Below are positions 9,731 to 24,700 of a stretch of 64,000 nt of DNA, piece by piece; within the stretch, counting starts at the first letter, position 1, and every line of letters begins with the position of its first letter. Location: assembly GCA_022605955.1 (NCBI GenBank), contig JAKCOZ010000003.1, positions 53,506,179-53,570,178 of the forward strand, read 5' to 3'. The DNA comes from Rallus limicola (Eukaryota > Chordata > Aves > Gruiformes > Rallidae). The translations under genes and the position numbers were made by a program. The notes below the pieces were generated by a model. That model was not told the origin of the DNA. It saw only the letters and a program-made list of their open reading frames with translations, and did not search any database.

Positions 9731-12700
9731 CTGTGGGAAGTATTAGAATAACACCACATCATCGTCAGTCATCGGTAGTTACCCTTCTCAGCTAAGCTAA
9801 ATAGCCTGATGGTAGAAATGCACATATGTGCACGCACACACATGCAGTGTTTGATTTATAGACAATTTCTAACTCTAAAATGAAAGAAGCTGGGCCTTAG
9901 ACTCTTTCTTCACACAACTATCTGCCAAAACCAGCAGTGCTGAGTGGCTAGTTGCTTCCCTGCCAATATATAGGTATCTTCTGTGCTGCCTTGCTGTTCC
10001 AAGGAGCCCTTCAAGCACCAATACCCTGCTGTGCAGAAAAACGTTTCTCTCCCCTTAATCTAGGCATCCTTTATAAATGGCTCTTTGCCCTCATCCTTCT
10101 CTCTTCTCTTTTTTGTCTGTTGAGTGTATATCTTCTCCTAACTTGCTTTTAATCCCCAGCCTTGCCCACTCAAATACCATGGGAGTTCAGAGCCTAACTG
10201 GGGAGTAATGGGAAGAGGCAGGCATTATCATAAGGAGGAAAACCCAAGCCCCACAGTCCTGTTTTGATCCATTGGAAACTCATTTATTATCTTCATGTTG
10301 CCAATTTCTTTGGGGACCAATTTCAGAGTTCTAATGTTTAAAGCCTTTCTAAATACTCCTATCAAGGGCACAATGCCAATGCAGTAGTGTTCATACCAGA
10401 AAACTACATGTGTGGTTTTGTTCAGCACCAAAGAGCGATTCCAAAAAAAACCAAACCTAAATGTATTTATCCCTTTCTACTTTTATTTTAAAGTATAGAA
10501 AACCTACTTACTTTCCACAAAACAGCAACCAATATTAACAGCAAGAGGAGTCCAGCCAATACACTGCCAATCACAACACCAACTGGTATCTCAGCTTTCT
10601 CATCTGGCTTCATTATTGTAACTGGGATCTGAAAGCAGAGAGATCCTGAGTTAGGGGTTAATGTCAAATGCATATAAAGTACGACTTGGAAACCATATAC
10701 TTCGCTAATCAAGAATAGCTGGACTGCACATGTTCCAGGATTGATGGCTGGAACACAGCAGGCAATTGCAGCTCTTTCACTGGTGACCACAGGTACCTGA
10801 TTGCACCACAGTGGCACATGGCAGTACCAGTTAAGGATTAGGACCCCTCATCACTCTTTGGCCATACAAAACAGGCAGAGAAGAAATCTCTTCTGCAAGC
10901 TTTCTGCCTCTCCAGTAACAGGAGGTCCTTCAGAGTTGTTCCCATAGTGCATGGACACATCATCACTAGGTACGAAGGACAGGCTTACATGCAGGTGGGA
11001 AATAGCATGGTGTAGAGTCCCATCTGCTCCAAACAGACCTGCTTCATCAGTTTGGAGAAGAACTTCTTCCACCCAAGTACTGTCAGTCTGTTTTCTGTGA
11101 CAGGCAGTTGTAGGAGGCAATAGTAATCACATGCCAGACACCATCATGCACTCACTGTATGATGAAATTTCCCCCCTCCTGCTGCCTTCTGTCTCCTTTG
11201 TCTACTCTTCCTACCTTTTGGGAAACCACTAGCAACTTGGTAATCTTCTCATGTTAATTTGTGTTCTCTTGAGTCTACTGCATGAATTTTTTCTAAGATG
11301 TATGGGTCAAATAGGAGTGTTTCTAGCACACTTAATGCTTCCTGAACTACAAGCAACACCAGAGAGGTCCCAGAACAGCATATAGTAACTGCAAGTTAGT
11401 TTTCAGGTGATACCCTATCTAGTTGAATTTGGTATGACCAACTATATAGTCATGCATAACATAGTTGCTCAGGGAGACATTGCTGTAATATTTATGAACT
11501 GTCAAATCTTTGGATTTAATCTTGGAACAATATGCATTTAGCATTTTCCTTCCTGAAACATGATAAAAGAAGTGACCGTTGGTTTACTTTCTCAGGGTTG
11601 CTTGCTCAGTGCATTTGTCTGGTGTAATTTAATCTTAAGCTTTCTGGGAAACTTGCACTGGACTGACATCTTAGTGATTTAAGTCGTTTCTGCTGGAAGG
11701 CTCCAGTGTTGTGCTAGGTGTGGCTATGTGTATTCATTTCACTGAGGCAGGCTGGTTTTGTGCAGTTTCTAACTGAATGGTCATAATGATGATTATACCA
11801 GGTTAGCATTCTGTTCTCCAGCTGGCAGGCCTGTCCCACTTGGAAAAAATTGGAAAGCTTTTACGCAAAGATACCAAAGCAGCTTAACAAGGCACATAGC
11901 ATCACAGGGCAATATTGGTTAATTTGGCTACACAGCAGCCCAGCTCATCCAAAGGAAAGAGCCATTCTGATACATACATGCAGTTTGCCTAGTAATGCTG
12001 TCTCCATTAGACTAACAATGAAGTGGCACTGTTGGCGAGATAAATCGATGCCCAAGAACAAGTATCTTCCCTGAAGTCAAATGGTGCTAAGACACCACAG
12101 CTGGGATTAGCCTCTGGTAGTGTTAGATCTACAATATAGTTCCTTGGCTTCCAGTGGAGAAAGATAGGGTCTTTCAGAACCCAATTCACCATAATCTTAG
12201 GGTATAATTCACCCTACTTATTTTCAAGATCATCTTTAAGATGAGATGGATCACATCTCTGAAATACCTATTCTTTCTACTGACCAGAGGTTACAGAAGG
12301 GCTAGCTCTCATACAGATGGCTATTGAGATTCAGATGGTATAAGTTGGATGAATCCTGCTACCCTGATCCAAAGTAACCGGGTAAGTAGAGAAGTAATCT
12401 CAGATTGCTTCTGCCCTGTCCTATTCCCAAGGAAGTGTGACGGGCAAAGACTGGGTGTCACTGCTGGCCTGCAAGAGGTGTATAGAGTGCTGGGTACTGA
12501 CTCTATCACTGAAGTGTCATTGGGAACTGTGGTAAGGAGAGTGTAGCTCCACCAGCTGGCATGGTTCCCAAGGCTTCTGAAGGGCAAGAGGCCACTGAGC
12601 AAGGATCAGGCTGTATGCCTCACCAAAGCATTGTTTTTCTTAGGAGCCCCGTGGATAACTTCCAGGGTCTGTTCAGCCACTGCCTCAGAGGTGTGTAAAT

Positions 12701-15700
12701 CACAACTCCAGAAATTTCAATAGCTGGCTGAGGAACTAGCTTTTAATTTTAAACTGACTTAATCAACAGTCATTTGAATAATTAAATTCTGATTCTTCTG
12801 AAATGACAAACATAACTGCTGGTATTGTCAATATGGCAGTATCATGCTCCAACTGTGGAAGAATACCTAGTAATATATGGTTCATGAGCTACCTAAAACG
12901 CCTGTGCAGTTAATCGGAATATTTGCATTGTGTATTAATGAGTTTCATCTCCTAGCAGAAATAATACCATGCCACAAAATCTGAGGCCCCCAGCACAATT
13001 CAAATACAGGCATGTATTTTTTTCTGCAAAAAATGTGGTATTATTTCCAGAACTACAGACGTATTCCCTCTGCTTCTTCAGGCACTGGAGGTTTCCCTGA
13101 ATACAAATTGGTCTATTTAGAGGTTCTTCACAAAAAATGGAGTGATCCATGAGAAAACAATGAAAAAAATTAGTACTGAATTATGGTCTTATTTCCACAT
13201 TCAGACAGATAATAACTGCCTTCATACATATTTAACTGAATTTTCCATCGCCTGTGAATGAGCTATGCTACACATTCTCACAGATATCTGACTCCTTTAC
13301 TAACTTGCATTTTGGTTTTCAATGGCTTTGGTTATTTTTATGTATAAAACAGGCTGGCAAGTCTTGTAAAAATAAATCTAAACTTAGCATTGCAAATGGA
13401 ATAGTGTTCCTCTCTAGGTAGGCCAAGAGAACAAGGTATCTTTTTATTAAAAAAGCACTAATGTATTCTTCAAGTGCTAACATTTGTAAATAGCAGATGT
13501 AAATCTTGGGAAGGGGATTCTACACTATTAAAGCAGTAGTTCAAAGACTTTTCTTGAGATTAGCTGTGTCCATACAACAGCCACTCCAAATGCAAAAAAT
13601 ACTCCACAATCTTTTAGAAATGAGATTAAGTGTATTGCTGGGGACCTGTGCCAAACATCTGCCTACAAAGATCAAACAAAATACACTTATAGAAGGTAAG
13701 ACTATAAATCAGATTAAAAAAAAATGTTTCCTAGAGCTCATTTATCTACAACAATTAATTCTGTTGCAGAAAGAATCCAAATTTTGATCTTTTCATGAAC
13801 AGGAAGATAAATTAAATTCAGAAGTTTGTAACTGAGATTGGCTGATAGTTCTATGGTCTATTTGCAATCTACAGATTTTGTCTGGTTTATATAGCAGTTA
13901 GATGAAATAAAAACGTCTCAGTGATTTCAAAGATATTGTGTATACTCCCGTGGGACACTGAAAAAGAAATACTCTAACTTAAATACAGTAAAAAAAAGAA
14001 GCAGTAGAAAAAATACAGTTATCTATTACTTACAGTTAGCGTATTCTCTCCAATTATAAATAACTCAGGGTTGTGTGTATCGATTTTTGCCTCTGAAGAG
14101 AGCTGTAATGTCTGGAAAGCTAACTGAAAGAGAGATAAAAAAACCCGTGAAGCTCTATTACATGGCAAATCGATTAGAATGAAGACATCCTAAAGTTACT
14201 CTTTTGCTTTGAAATGAAGATTTCAGCACCAGAAAAAAAAAGAAGAAAATGTTCTTTTTATTTGGCCCAAGCTGACACATCTATGAAACGAATAATGTAT
14301 CAGTAATCTAGATGAATAAGTTCGTACTTACTAGCAATGAAACTGGCAAACAGACTTTTTTTCTTGAGCATATAGTTCAAATGAAACAGAAGAATTTGAT
14401 TATGTATCAATTTTTATAGTTATTTCAGAGCTGTCACTGCTGCTAGCAGGGAAGAGATGGGGAAAAAAAACATAGCTCAGTAGCAAATAACAGATGGGGT
14501 TACATCTCTGGCCTTTGAAAGAAATGGAAACTGGATGTTCTTTCCCTTTTCCCCCCATCACCTCTCTCCAGTGCTTCTGTTTTTCTCCATTTATATTTTC
14601 CTATCACTGTTTTGTTGCTTTCCCCTGCTCAAACCCTGACATTGTTCTCTCAGCTTAAAGAAAGGGGATGACACAAATCTTAAGTCAATTCAATGTGCCA
14701 GATCCCAGTTTCCTCTCTGCATGTGTGGGAGGCAGAGGTGCGTGGCTGCGCAGACACTGTCAGCCCACCACTGCTCTTCTCCCCACGTGGCAGGCACGGA
14801 GCTTCATCTCCTACAGCACCACTGGGATAGAAAGCAACAAAACGGGAGATGAGAATGTCATGCAATCTTTCCTTCCTAGCTCACAGTGCTGAAGGAATAA
14901 TTTTCACTCACTTTTGTGTGAGGGTAGCAACCTTTTGTTCAGGGCTCCACCTTCTGTACACCTGACAGTGCTAACAAGTGGTCTTGACCCAGCTGATTTG
15001 AAAAACACAAACTTGAAAGAGAGGCAGATGCTTTCCTTCACACACTTGCATAAGTGTGTTACATTATCAACTTGACCTTTTCCTTTTTAGCTGAATACTA
15101 AACCTGACAGCAGCCCTGCTGTTAAATGTCAATACCTGCCATAAGATTTGCCAGACAAACTGAGACTGCGTCATGTTCCTGACACTCTGGGCAGACTCAG
15201 GACTCGGAGACAGTTTGGTTGGTTGCCTAGCTAAGTAGCAAACATGGTCTCATTTCAAAAGTCTGGTAATTTAGGATGAGTTATATCCTGGAGGACACAT
15301 GGTGATTTAAGTCAAGCTTTTATTGATGGGTATTTTTAAGCATCCTGTAGGTCTTTAAGCAAATACTGTCTCCTTGACACCAACTCTAATAAAAACAAAA
15401 AAAATTCAATTAAAGGTAATTTCCACACCTTTTCTAACAAATATAACTGGCAGCACTAAGAAGCTTTTGGCATTTTGATGTGACTTAAAGTAATCACTAT
15501 GTAGGCTGTGATGTTCAAAAGCTAAAAGCAACATTATTTTCCAGGCTATGAAAATACTGTACTCTGCTATCCTCAGTTGAGTTTTGTAGAAACTGTAGTT
15601 CCCCTTGAATGAATTTAACAGGTGCCGTTAATGTTTTTTTCACCTGTGAAGATTGCATTATCACAGCATTTTGTTGGGTTTTGTGCTGGACTGGAGGTTA

Positions 15701-18700
15701 TCAGCCCCATTACTCAGCCTTGCTACTTACTCTATATACTCAAGTTTTAAATCTGGAAAAACAGACAAAACAATGTAAAGTCAGAAGTCTGCTTTAATGA
15801 ACTTTGAAAAATATCAGGATTTAAGAAACATTTGAGTATTGTATCCTTCATGAAGATGCAGATGATACTCACAGCAGCAAAGGTTCCGTTCCAGATTCGG
15901 GTGGACACGTTCACAAAGTACTCTCCTTTCAGCATAGCGTCTTCCAGTTTGCATGTGATGGTACTGCACTTCACATTGTTACAGTTCTTCCAGGAGTAAC
16001 AGCAAGAAGAAACAGCAGCATGCATTAGAATTATGCTTTAACAAATGTTCTTTTAACATCCACATTTTTTGCTCTTGCTTTTGGTATTCTGTGCATACAA
16101 ATTAAGTACTTGCAGGCTTTGAAGAACATGCAGCTTTACTTTTATTTAAGCAGATGCATCATGTGTGAGAATATCTAGAGGCTACACTCCTGCACTGTGG
16201 GTGAGGAATGCCGCTCCCACCACAGCTACCCTCAAAGGCAGAGGAGTGGGCTCAGAACAGGCAGCTCTGCACCCCTGTCCTGCAGTGCCACAGCTCTGAG
16301 TCTTACTCACCAGTTCTTTGGAAGTTCTGAAGTTCTCTTCTGTGAAAGATGCAGAATAAGGTCTTTTTCCGATTTGGAGTGGATTTACCTGAGCTTGACA
16401 AGTAACACCTCTGGCCTAGGAAAGATGGCAGGAATGAGAATGGATGACATGCTACTCAGGAGTTTATCATCATATATATTTCTGGGATGAGATCGTGGCC
16501 GTGAAGGGCTAGGCTGTGAATTGTAGACCACTAGATACTTAAGAAACTAAGAGATCTTTATGTGTTTTTTGTCAGAACTAAACAACTCCTACAGTAATAT
16601 TTTCCCCCTAGATTGACCTGATGGGTTTGTCCCCATCTAAAAACTCCATGTTTACTACAGCCTTCCTGGGAACTTGGACTAATAAAAAGTCATCCATGGA
16701 CCATAAGGATAATCCACATCTGCCAAGTATAGGCTAGTGTACTGCTGACACTGTGGTCCTCCCCCATCCCTTGGGAGTAAGGGACAAGGAAAAAGGGCAT
16801 AGATTCTGCAAATGTCAGCTTCAGTGTGAAGGAAAGAGTTGTTGTTTATGGTACTGATTAAACTCCAAAACCCAGCAGTACATGTAGTTCATTTATTCAC
16901 CTGATCTGTGGTGACTGCAGTTACATACATCAGTGGGTTGTCTTTGCTGGTCAATTCTGGAAGATTGATTTTTAAAGATACCATCTTTATTGGAATACTT
17001 CCCGTTGTTACCTGCAAAGCGAATAGCTCACAGTCAATTCAGGTAGCTATACTTACATGTGCAAAAATTATTTGATCTAGGGAGAAAATTAGAAAACATG
17101 GATGAGTATAAAAAAAATTGACTCCTTTCAAATCAATTCTTTTGTTCTAAGACACTTACTAGCATAGTAATTAAATTATGCTGATAGTAAAGCAGAAAAC
17201 ATACTGTATAGGTACAGGTCCCAGTCTGTTTCCTTAGCAAAATTAACTGCATGAAATACGCTTTGAAAAGCAAATATTCTGCTGTAGCCAACAGGCCTGT
17301 TATTTAATCCTGTAGAACAGCAGTTACAGGAATGCAAATGGAACATAATTTAAGTTTCTTCCACGTTGCATATTTGGATCTAAGTTTTTCTGAATTATGT
17401 AATACAAATGTTGTGATCTGGCTAGTTCTTGCATCTGTTTTAAGCCCTTAACCCTTGCCAAACTTCAAGTGTCAAAGTCCAAGCATGCAAAGATTTCTTT
17501 TCCTTTATCAAGACGCAGAAGACAAATAAGCTCTGTGAAAAAAATCTAAATTGGCCTGTAGTTAAGCATTAACCATCTTCTAAATATGTAAACAGTGCAG
17601 GACCAGTCCCACCCCCATTCCACTTGTGCACTAAGTACAAATTTCATCCTTAACCTCATAAAGACTAAGCATTTGTGCCCCAGCTATTTACAATTTTTTT
17701 TTTCCTCCTTACTTGACTGATTCAAAACCATCAAAATAAAACAGTGAATCAGGAATGTTCAACTATATTTTGGGACCAGGCTACAGGAGAAGGGAAGGCA
17801 GCTTCTTGAACCAGAAGCATTTACTAACCTTAACTGAGAAGTTGAACGAGGGGCCAATATCTTCAAAATTATTCACAGTGGAAGGAATGTTACGACCAGA
17901 GTATACTTCATAGAAGTTGATGTTGGCAAGCCTAGTTAACAACCATAAAACAATACATTTCAATTTGGCAGCTGCTTTGAAAACATACATTGCTGGATGT
18001 GCCTTCATGAAATAGGTCAGAAAAATCATTCACTTGTACTGCTGTTTGAATTTTGCAAAGTTGGTTAATAAAATACAAGTGTGTTGAGGCCCTGAGCAGA
18101 AGCAAGCATGTGAAGGTAAGACAGGAGGGCTGTGTGGGGCAGAGGCTCTGCAGAGCCCCCTGCACCCCATGGTGTTTCAGTGCAAGCTCTCTCCCAGGCA
18201 CAAACTGTGACTTTCAGCCTTGTAGTGATCTCCCTCCTCAGAAGGGGTCACCTGATGGTTCCCCTTGGTACATCTGTAATAGCAGATATGAACAGACTCT
18301 GAGGGATGTCCTGGGTCCTAATGCCATAGACCACAGGCAGACTTGTTTCCACATGGACTAGGTGTGGAAACGCACATAGCAGCCTGCTTGGGTACGTATT
18401 GTGTTGCCCTCAATCTCTGGGCTGCTTGCTTGAGTATTTACAGGTTTCAAGATTCAAAATTTCCAAAGTAACATGAGGGTGGTTGCAGCCCATCACAGCA
18501 TGAAGCTACAGGTACATGATGGAAGAATGTGGTCATGGGCCACATGGGATGCTAAAGGGGCTCAGACAGCTGGGACCATGCTCAAAGACAACGAAAGGAT
18601 CCCTGTGTAGTGCACTTCATCCAGGCACTTGCTATCTGTGAGCAGCTTCTCTGCTGAACCATCCCAGAACTGTGTCTGATTTTCATTGTTAGCTTTCATT

Positions 18701-21700
18701 AAGAGATTTGTTTGAGCAGTCAAAAGACAATCGGTGGAGTGAGTTAAGAAGCAACAGGGGTTATCATGGTTCCTATATCAGCTGTTCCTTTGGCTCAAGG
18801 TAAAATCCATCCTCTTTACCAGTGCTACTCTCCCTGTTTAATGCAAAATGAATGAGGTGCTGCCTTATCAGTTGTGCTCCTCCATACTGCATCATCGATC
18901 CTTTTCAGTCCTCCATACTACTTTCTCCCTTGGGCCCTTTACTTGAAGGGCTTCCTCACAAGGACTCCTAGGAAAAAGCATTGGAGGCATCTTCTGCTTT
19001 GTTATTGCCTAAATCTCCGGTCCTTCCAGGACAGATATTATCAGCTTCCTCATCCTTGTAGGAGTCACCAGTAAGACCGATTCCTAACTCTTCCCCTGGA
19101 AACTCAGATTAGATTTTCCCTAGAAAGGATTCACTTCAGAAAAATTACACTCTTTTCTGAACCCTTGGATTTTAAGAGGTTGCTCTTCAGCTCTGTTACC
19201 TGCCTCAAGAACGAACTACCTCCTGATGGATATTTCCTAATTGGAAGAATGCAAGGATCTCATTCAGATGGAAACGAAGCATTTAAAATTGTACCTTAGC
19301 TTAATGTGTACTTCCTTTAGTTCTTTTGACTTGATTCATCTCCAAGAATAACTAATCCTTTTCTGGCAGTAAGGATTCTTTCATGACTCAACTTGCATAT
19401 GACTGCACTTTCTTATACTCAGGTGCACCTGAATTCAAACCCTTGTTTATCCTTGAGTAATTCTTCTGTAGGCTCCATGCCTGGCCTTTTCTGAAGTGTT
19501 GAGTTTCTGTTCATATTTCTCAGCTAATTAAATCTGCTGATTCAAATTTGCACCTTCTCAAATTCCTAGGAGGCTGCTGCAAGTTGCTGTGCTAGGCCTC
19601 TAGTCAGGTGCTCCTGTATCCTCTGTGCCACTGCTAACTTCCTTAACAGGAAGTCTGCTTCTGCTGAAGTCTCATCTGATTTTCTCACAGAGATGAAAGA
19701 ACTTGCATTGCTGACTCAAATGCTTCTCTGCAATTAAAATAATGTGACAAATTCTGCACGACTCCAGAATTGGTGCACTAGCTGGTGAACACTGGACCTA
19801 TGCATATCCTCAACTGGTGGCTGCAAGGAAATTTATGAAACTCAGCCTCTGTAACTGTGGTCCCTATTCCAGCTCAGGTCATCCTATGCAGCCAACAGCT
19901 CTTGTAGTTATAGTGGTCTTTAAATATACAGTTCCTAAATTCACTGTTGCTGTGTATTTTTTAGCAGCTTCCTCTTTTTTTTTTTTGAAGTTTCTGTCAT
20001 TCTTTGAATAATTACTATTTATTTTCTATTGGTTTATGTTGATTACTTTTGCTAAAGTGGTTTTTTTTTTCACTGACAATTGGTGACTAAGTGCGTCAAA
20101 CATAACTACCTATAGTTTATCCTAGAAATTCAGTAATTGGGAAAGATAAAAAACGCCCAAAACACTTCCCTTTGACGAAAAGCAAAAATATCCTGACTTG
20201 ATCTGCTTTGCTGATGGTTGGGCTTGATGATCTTAAAGGTGTTCTTCAACCAAAATGATTCTATGACCCAGGAGGCAAACCAGTGTATTTTTGTTTCAGT
20301 TCTAATTTAAGTTAAACTGTAACTGAAATTATTCTTGTCTGGAACAGTAAGAGACTGATTATTGTTTGACTGCATCCCAAATCCCCAGGGGTTTCGAGGG
20401 CTGAAGATAAAAGTTTTCAAGGGTGTGATATGAAAGTCTTCCCCTCTGCCTGCCCAGCTGATTGTTCTTACCAACTACCCTTCCCAGGGTAAAGTATCCC
20501 TCTTGTAACAGCCTCGATTTGCCCTCCTCAGGACGGGAAAGGGCTGACACCAGGAGGGAAGGAGTAGGCATGAGCCAGCGTCTCTCAGCAGGCATGTGGG
20601 AAAGCCAGGTGTGCTGTTCTGTTGAGAATGCGGCTGCAGCAAGGGGAACCTGCCATGTGCCGCCTCAGGTTTTAGTTCAAATTACCTCAAACTGCTAACA
20701 AGTGGGTTTTGTTCTTGGTCCAAGTTCAGCTGGTATGTCCATGATTGTATTTTTCCTCCCATCTTTTGTTGAGAGCTTGAGCAGGGGGAATTTTTTTCTT
20801 CTTTGTTGTTGTTTTGTTTAGTTTTGATGCACTTTTATATATTAACTATATCATCAAAACCAGGGGTTTTCTACCACCTCCATTCACATGAGCATCTGTA
20901 ACAGTTGTTCAGACACAAACACGGATCTACGATTTCTTACTACACATTCCCTAATTTTTAAAATGTGAGATTATTGGAAGAACATGACATTCTGCTTCTG
21001 TTGATGACATGGGAATTCCTTATGACTTCCAAAATGGAAACAAGATTTCACTATCTTTTCAGTGACCTTTCAAGACTGTGCCTGTAGTCATTGGCAAAAT
21101 GACAGTGACTCTTCATTTTACTCAGCATACCTTGTGATGTGAATTTCTGCATCATACCGCAGAGGAATTGATAAGCTGACCTGGTTGTCCAATTCTTGCT
21201 GTTCTTTACTTTCACTGTTCATCAAAACACATTTAAGTCAGGTGTTAGAGTATTATTTTGTAAAATAAGGTATTAATACCTAACTTGCTTTCATATGGTC
21301 ATATACTTTACCTCAATGCATGAAAACTTAGAACTGCTACATTCTGAAGATGTTTCAGGTTAAAATCAAAGCTAATATCAAATGATACCTATGGAACAGA
21401 CAAGGAACACACAGTAAATGAGTTGAGGGTACAGCATCCAAAGGATTTCCCAATAGGAACATAATTATTCATCTGTGCAACAGCCTAGAGTTACCCTCTG
21501 TATCTGATTTCTCCACCAATTTCTATTTAATATTTCAGTAATTTCCAATACTCAAAATTTATTTTGTTCTCGCTTTCCCTTACAAATGGGCATTGTGTCA
21601 TAAACATGACCTATTTGCATTTTAAAATTCTAGAGAAATAGCTATAAGCTGAAACAAAAGGTGTTCAGGATCACTTCAATTACATGCCTTTAAACAGCAC

Positions 21701-24700
21701 TATCATGAGCTTTGTATTCAATCTTCCATTTATTCCAACAGACCTGTTTTGAACAATGCCATTAAAAATTCAGAACAAACTTAACTTTTTAAATGTAATT
21801 TGGGTGGGTTTTTTTTATTTTTAATTTTGCTGCCCCTGCTGTAGAATGTCATGTTTCTATTCTTTATATCAAGTTTCTTATTGCTCCAGTTGGCTGTGTT
21901 AGAGGCTGGAAGCCTATTTCTGTTCTGCTGCTGAGGAATAAGATACTAAGTTCCATAAAAATCATAAATGCTCCAAGATTTATGTTATATAGGAGAACAA
22001 AGATATATATGGTATATATCAGAACTAGGGCTGTGTGGACTACTTCTCTCCTCTCAAAGCAATTATGCTTTTGTGGAGAGATAATACTCATAGAGCAGGA
22101 GAGGGAGCTCCCAGGGTTCATGCAGCAGAAGGGGTTTCATGGAATGGTCCTCAGTTCCCAGAAGGCTACACATGATGCTCTCAGCTTCAGCTCCCAGCCC
22201 TCACCCTCCAAGAGCTGCAAAGCTAGAGAGGCATTTGAAAGCTGTGGATAGGGAGATAAATGTGCTTCAGCAGCCTTTTTTCCTTTAATCTGGTAGGAGG
22301 TCTCAAGATTTTAGCCCTTAGTTTGCTTCTTTTAATGCTTCTAAAACCCAAAGGGAAGTTAACTCAACAAATCTAAGAAATAATTCCAGCAGTACATGCA
22401 GATTTAGGGGAAAACAACAACAGCAGCAAACTTCTATATATCATTCAAGGTTTTTAAAAACATGATAGCTGTACCTGTTGTCCAGTTCTGAAAACAGGAT
22501 AGCTTATTTGGCAAATGACTGTACTTTGTACTATTCCTGTCTGACACGAGACTTCAGTCCCATCGCTCTGCAGAGGAAAAAGACAGAAAAGTTATCTTAA
22601 TACCAGGTGTTGATAAAGGAGAGAGGAAGTTTCCAGTCTGCATCTTCACAAGGTCATGTATTATGCTAAGTAGTGCAGATAGCTGTTATGACAGTAGTTC
22701 CTAGAGATGCAACAGGTGGGTGAGGCACAGGCAGGAGTAGGAGAGAGAAAGGAGAAGGTGGGACAAGGACCAGTCCTGTGAGTTTCTCGTGAGCTGTAAT
22801 GAGACACAATTTTGTGCTGGGCTTTGAAGAAGGAATACAAGCTGAAGAGTAAAGGTCACTCCCAGCATTAACTTCTACAGTGCTTTTTATAGCTTTTTTT
22901 AATGGAACTTTTGCAGCCATTTTTACATGACCTGAGAGCTAGTTAAGTGCTCCTGCTGTGGAAGTTAGTGTGCACAGAGGAACTCTTGTACTTTTGGAAG
23001 GAACACCAACATGACTTTGCATACTTGCTTTGCAGAATATTTAGCAGGTCATAGTCCTACTTCAGAAGATGATCTTGCAGATCACTGCCACTCATCACCA
23101 CTTTGAAAAGAATTAGTTTAAGGTCTACAATCTTTTGTTAAAAGCATCCTTACCAAACATTCACCTTCCATGAATTATCCTACCAACAAAAGCCCAAAAA
23201 CCAACCGACACCCATGCATTCTCAGCATAAACTTTACTTCCTGCTTTGAAGCAGGCACAGCTTTGGTCAGAAGCTGAACTTGCAGGCTGAAATACTTTTA
23301 AGCAAATGGGCTTTTAAAAGGAAAAGAAAATCCGAGCTCAAGCATGATCTTTTGGCATGGATGGAATGAGCAATTTTGCTGCTTAACCAGACAGGAAGGT
23401 AGAGGGCCACCTTCAGTTCTGTGTGAAGTGCTTCTGCCAGTTCATTGCTAAGGAAAATGGTGTTGTGGGGCAGTAATGAATACTCCTATCCCTCTCTTCC
23501 CTTCAGTATAAGGATGGCTCTAGACTTCACCCTGAGGATTATCACACATTTCTCCAGTAGCAACCTGAACCATATAAATGAAACACTGAGATCTGGATTT
23601 CACCCCTCATGAATTGTTTGGGAGCAACAGTTGAGATTGTAGATTTACTGCATTCCCCAAAAATAGTATATATAATTCCTTTCTTTTCCCTTTTCTAAGA
23701 CAATTCATTAGAAGAGGAGCTTCTGGTATAGCAATTATTTCAAACTGATTAGCTGTCTAGCTGGAACACATGGCTTTGTCAGTAACACTATTTCTAGATC
23801 CAAAGCCTGTGCTTTAAGGCTGCATCATCAATGCTGCATGCTTGATTTATCAAATACAAATTCCCTGTGGCACAGCAACTGCATTCAGGCATGCTGTTGG
23901 GAGTCAAGCCGAAGATGTAGGTGCCAAGCCCTAAAGCGAGGAAAAGATGACTGAAATACTGAGGTGAGGTCAAACTCAACAGGTTGCCAAATTTTGTGCT
24001 GAGTTGGCAGTATCTCTGCTTGACCTAAATAAACTGATATGCCGAAGGGAATAATTCTGGTATCCGAGAAAATAAATTGGGAGAGAGGTTTGCACACACA
24101 TTCTTTCCTGGGACAGGCACTACTGAAAAAGAAAGAAAGAAAAATTCTCTGGGAAGCTTGAATATCAGTGGTGATAACAGCAACAGTGAGGTTGGGTATC
24201 ACATACCGGTAAAGATGATGAAGCAAAAAACAAGTTGTCTGAAAATGTAGCTTGGATTCTGGTGTTATATGCATTTTCCTTTTTATTTCTCAATTTCACA
24301 TTGAATGTTAGTCTTCTGTTTTTGCTGCTGACAACAAACTGCTGTTTGCTGCTGGAAAATAAAGTCCGTTGTTGTAAACAGAGGTATTAGAACAGCTGTG
24401 GATCATGAAAATGTGTTGCCTGTAGTCAACAACAAATAACAAGCACAGCAAGACATTTCCTACATTCTATGCACTTAAACACTCTGTGTTCTAAACGCAT
24501 GAGAAACTGCGTGATGGTGTTTCTTAAAACTGAATGGAATTAGTGTCTTCTTAAAATGCAGGACCTTGTTTATACATGGTCCAAGTCACTGTGCTGAATT
24601 TTTAAGGGCTTTTCCCTGGTTGGAAAGTGGACAGAGTTGGCAGTGGACATAGATGGCAGCTCCAGGAAGCAGCAGCCCCGTCGCTCTGTGTACTGTACAT

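Noticed and set aside
10851..11120. 89-codon minus-strand open frame in intron 28
   Set aside because: It does not fit between exons 28 and 29, which already join in phase, and it shows no known domain. It is probably chance.
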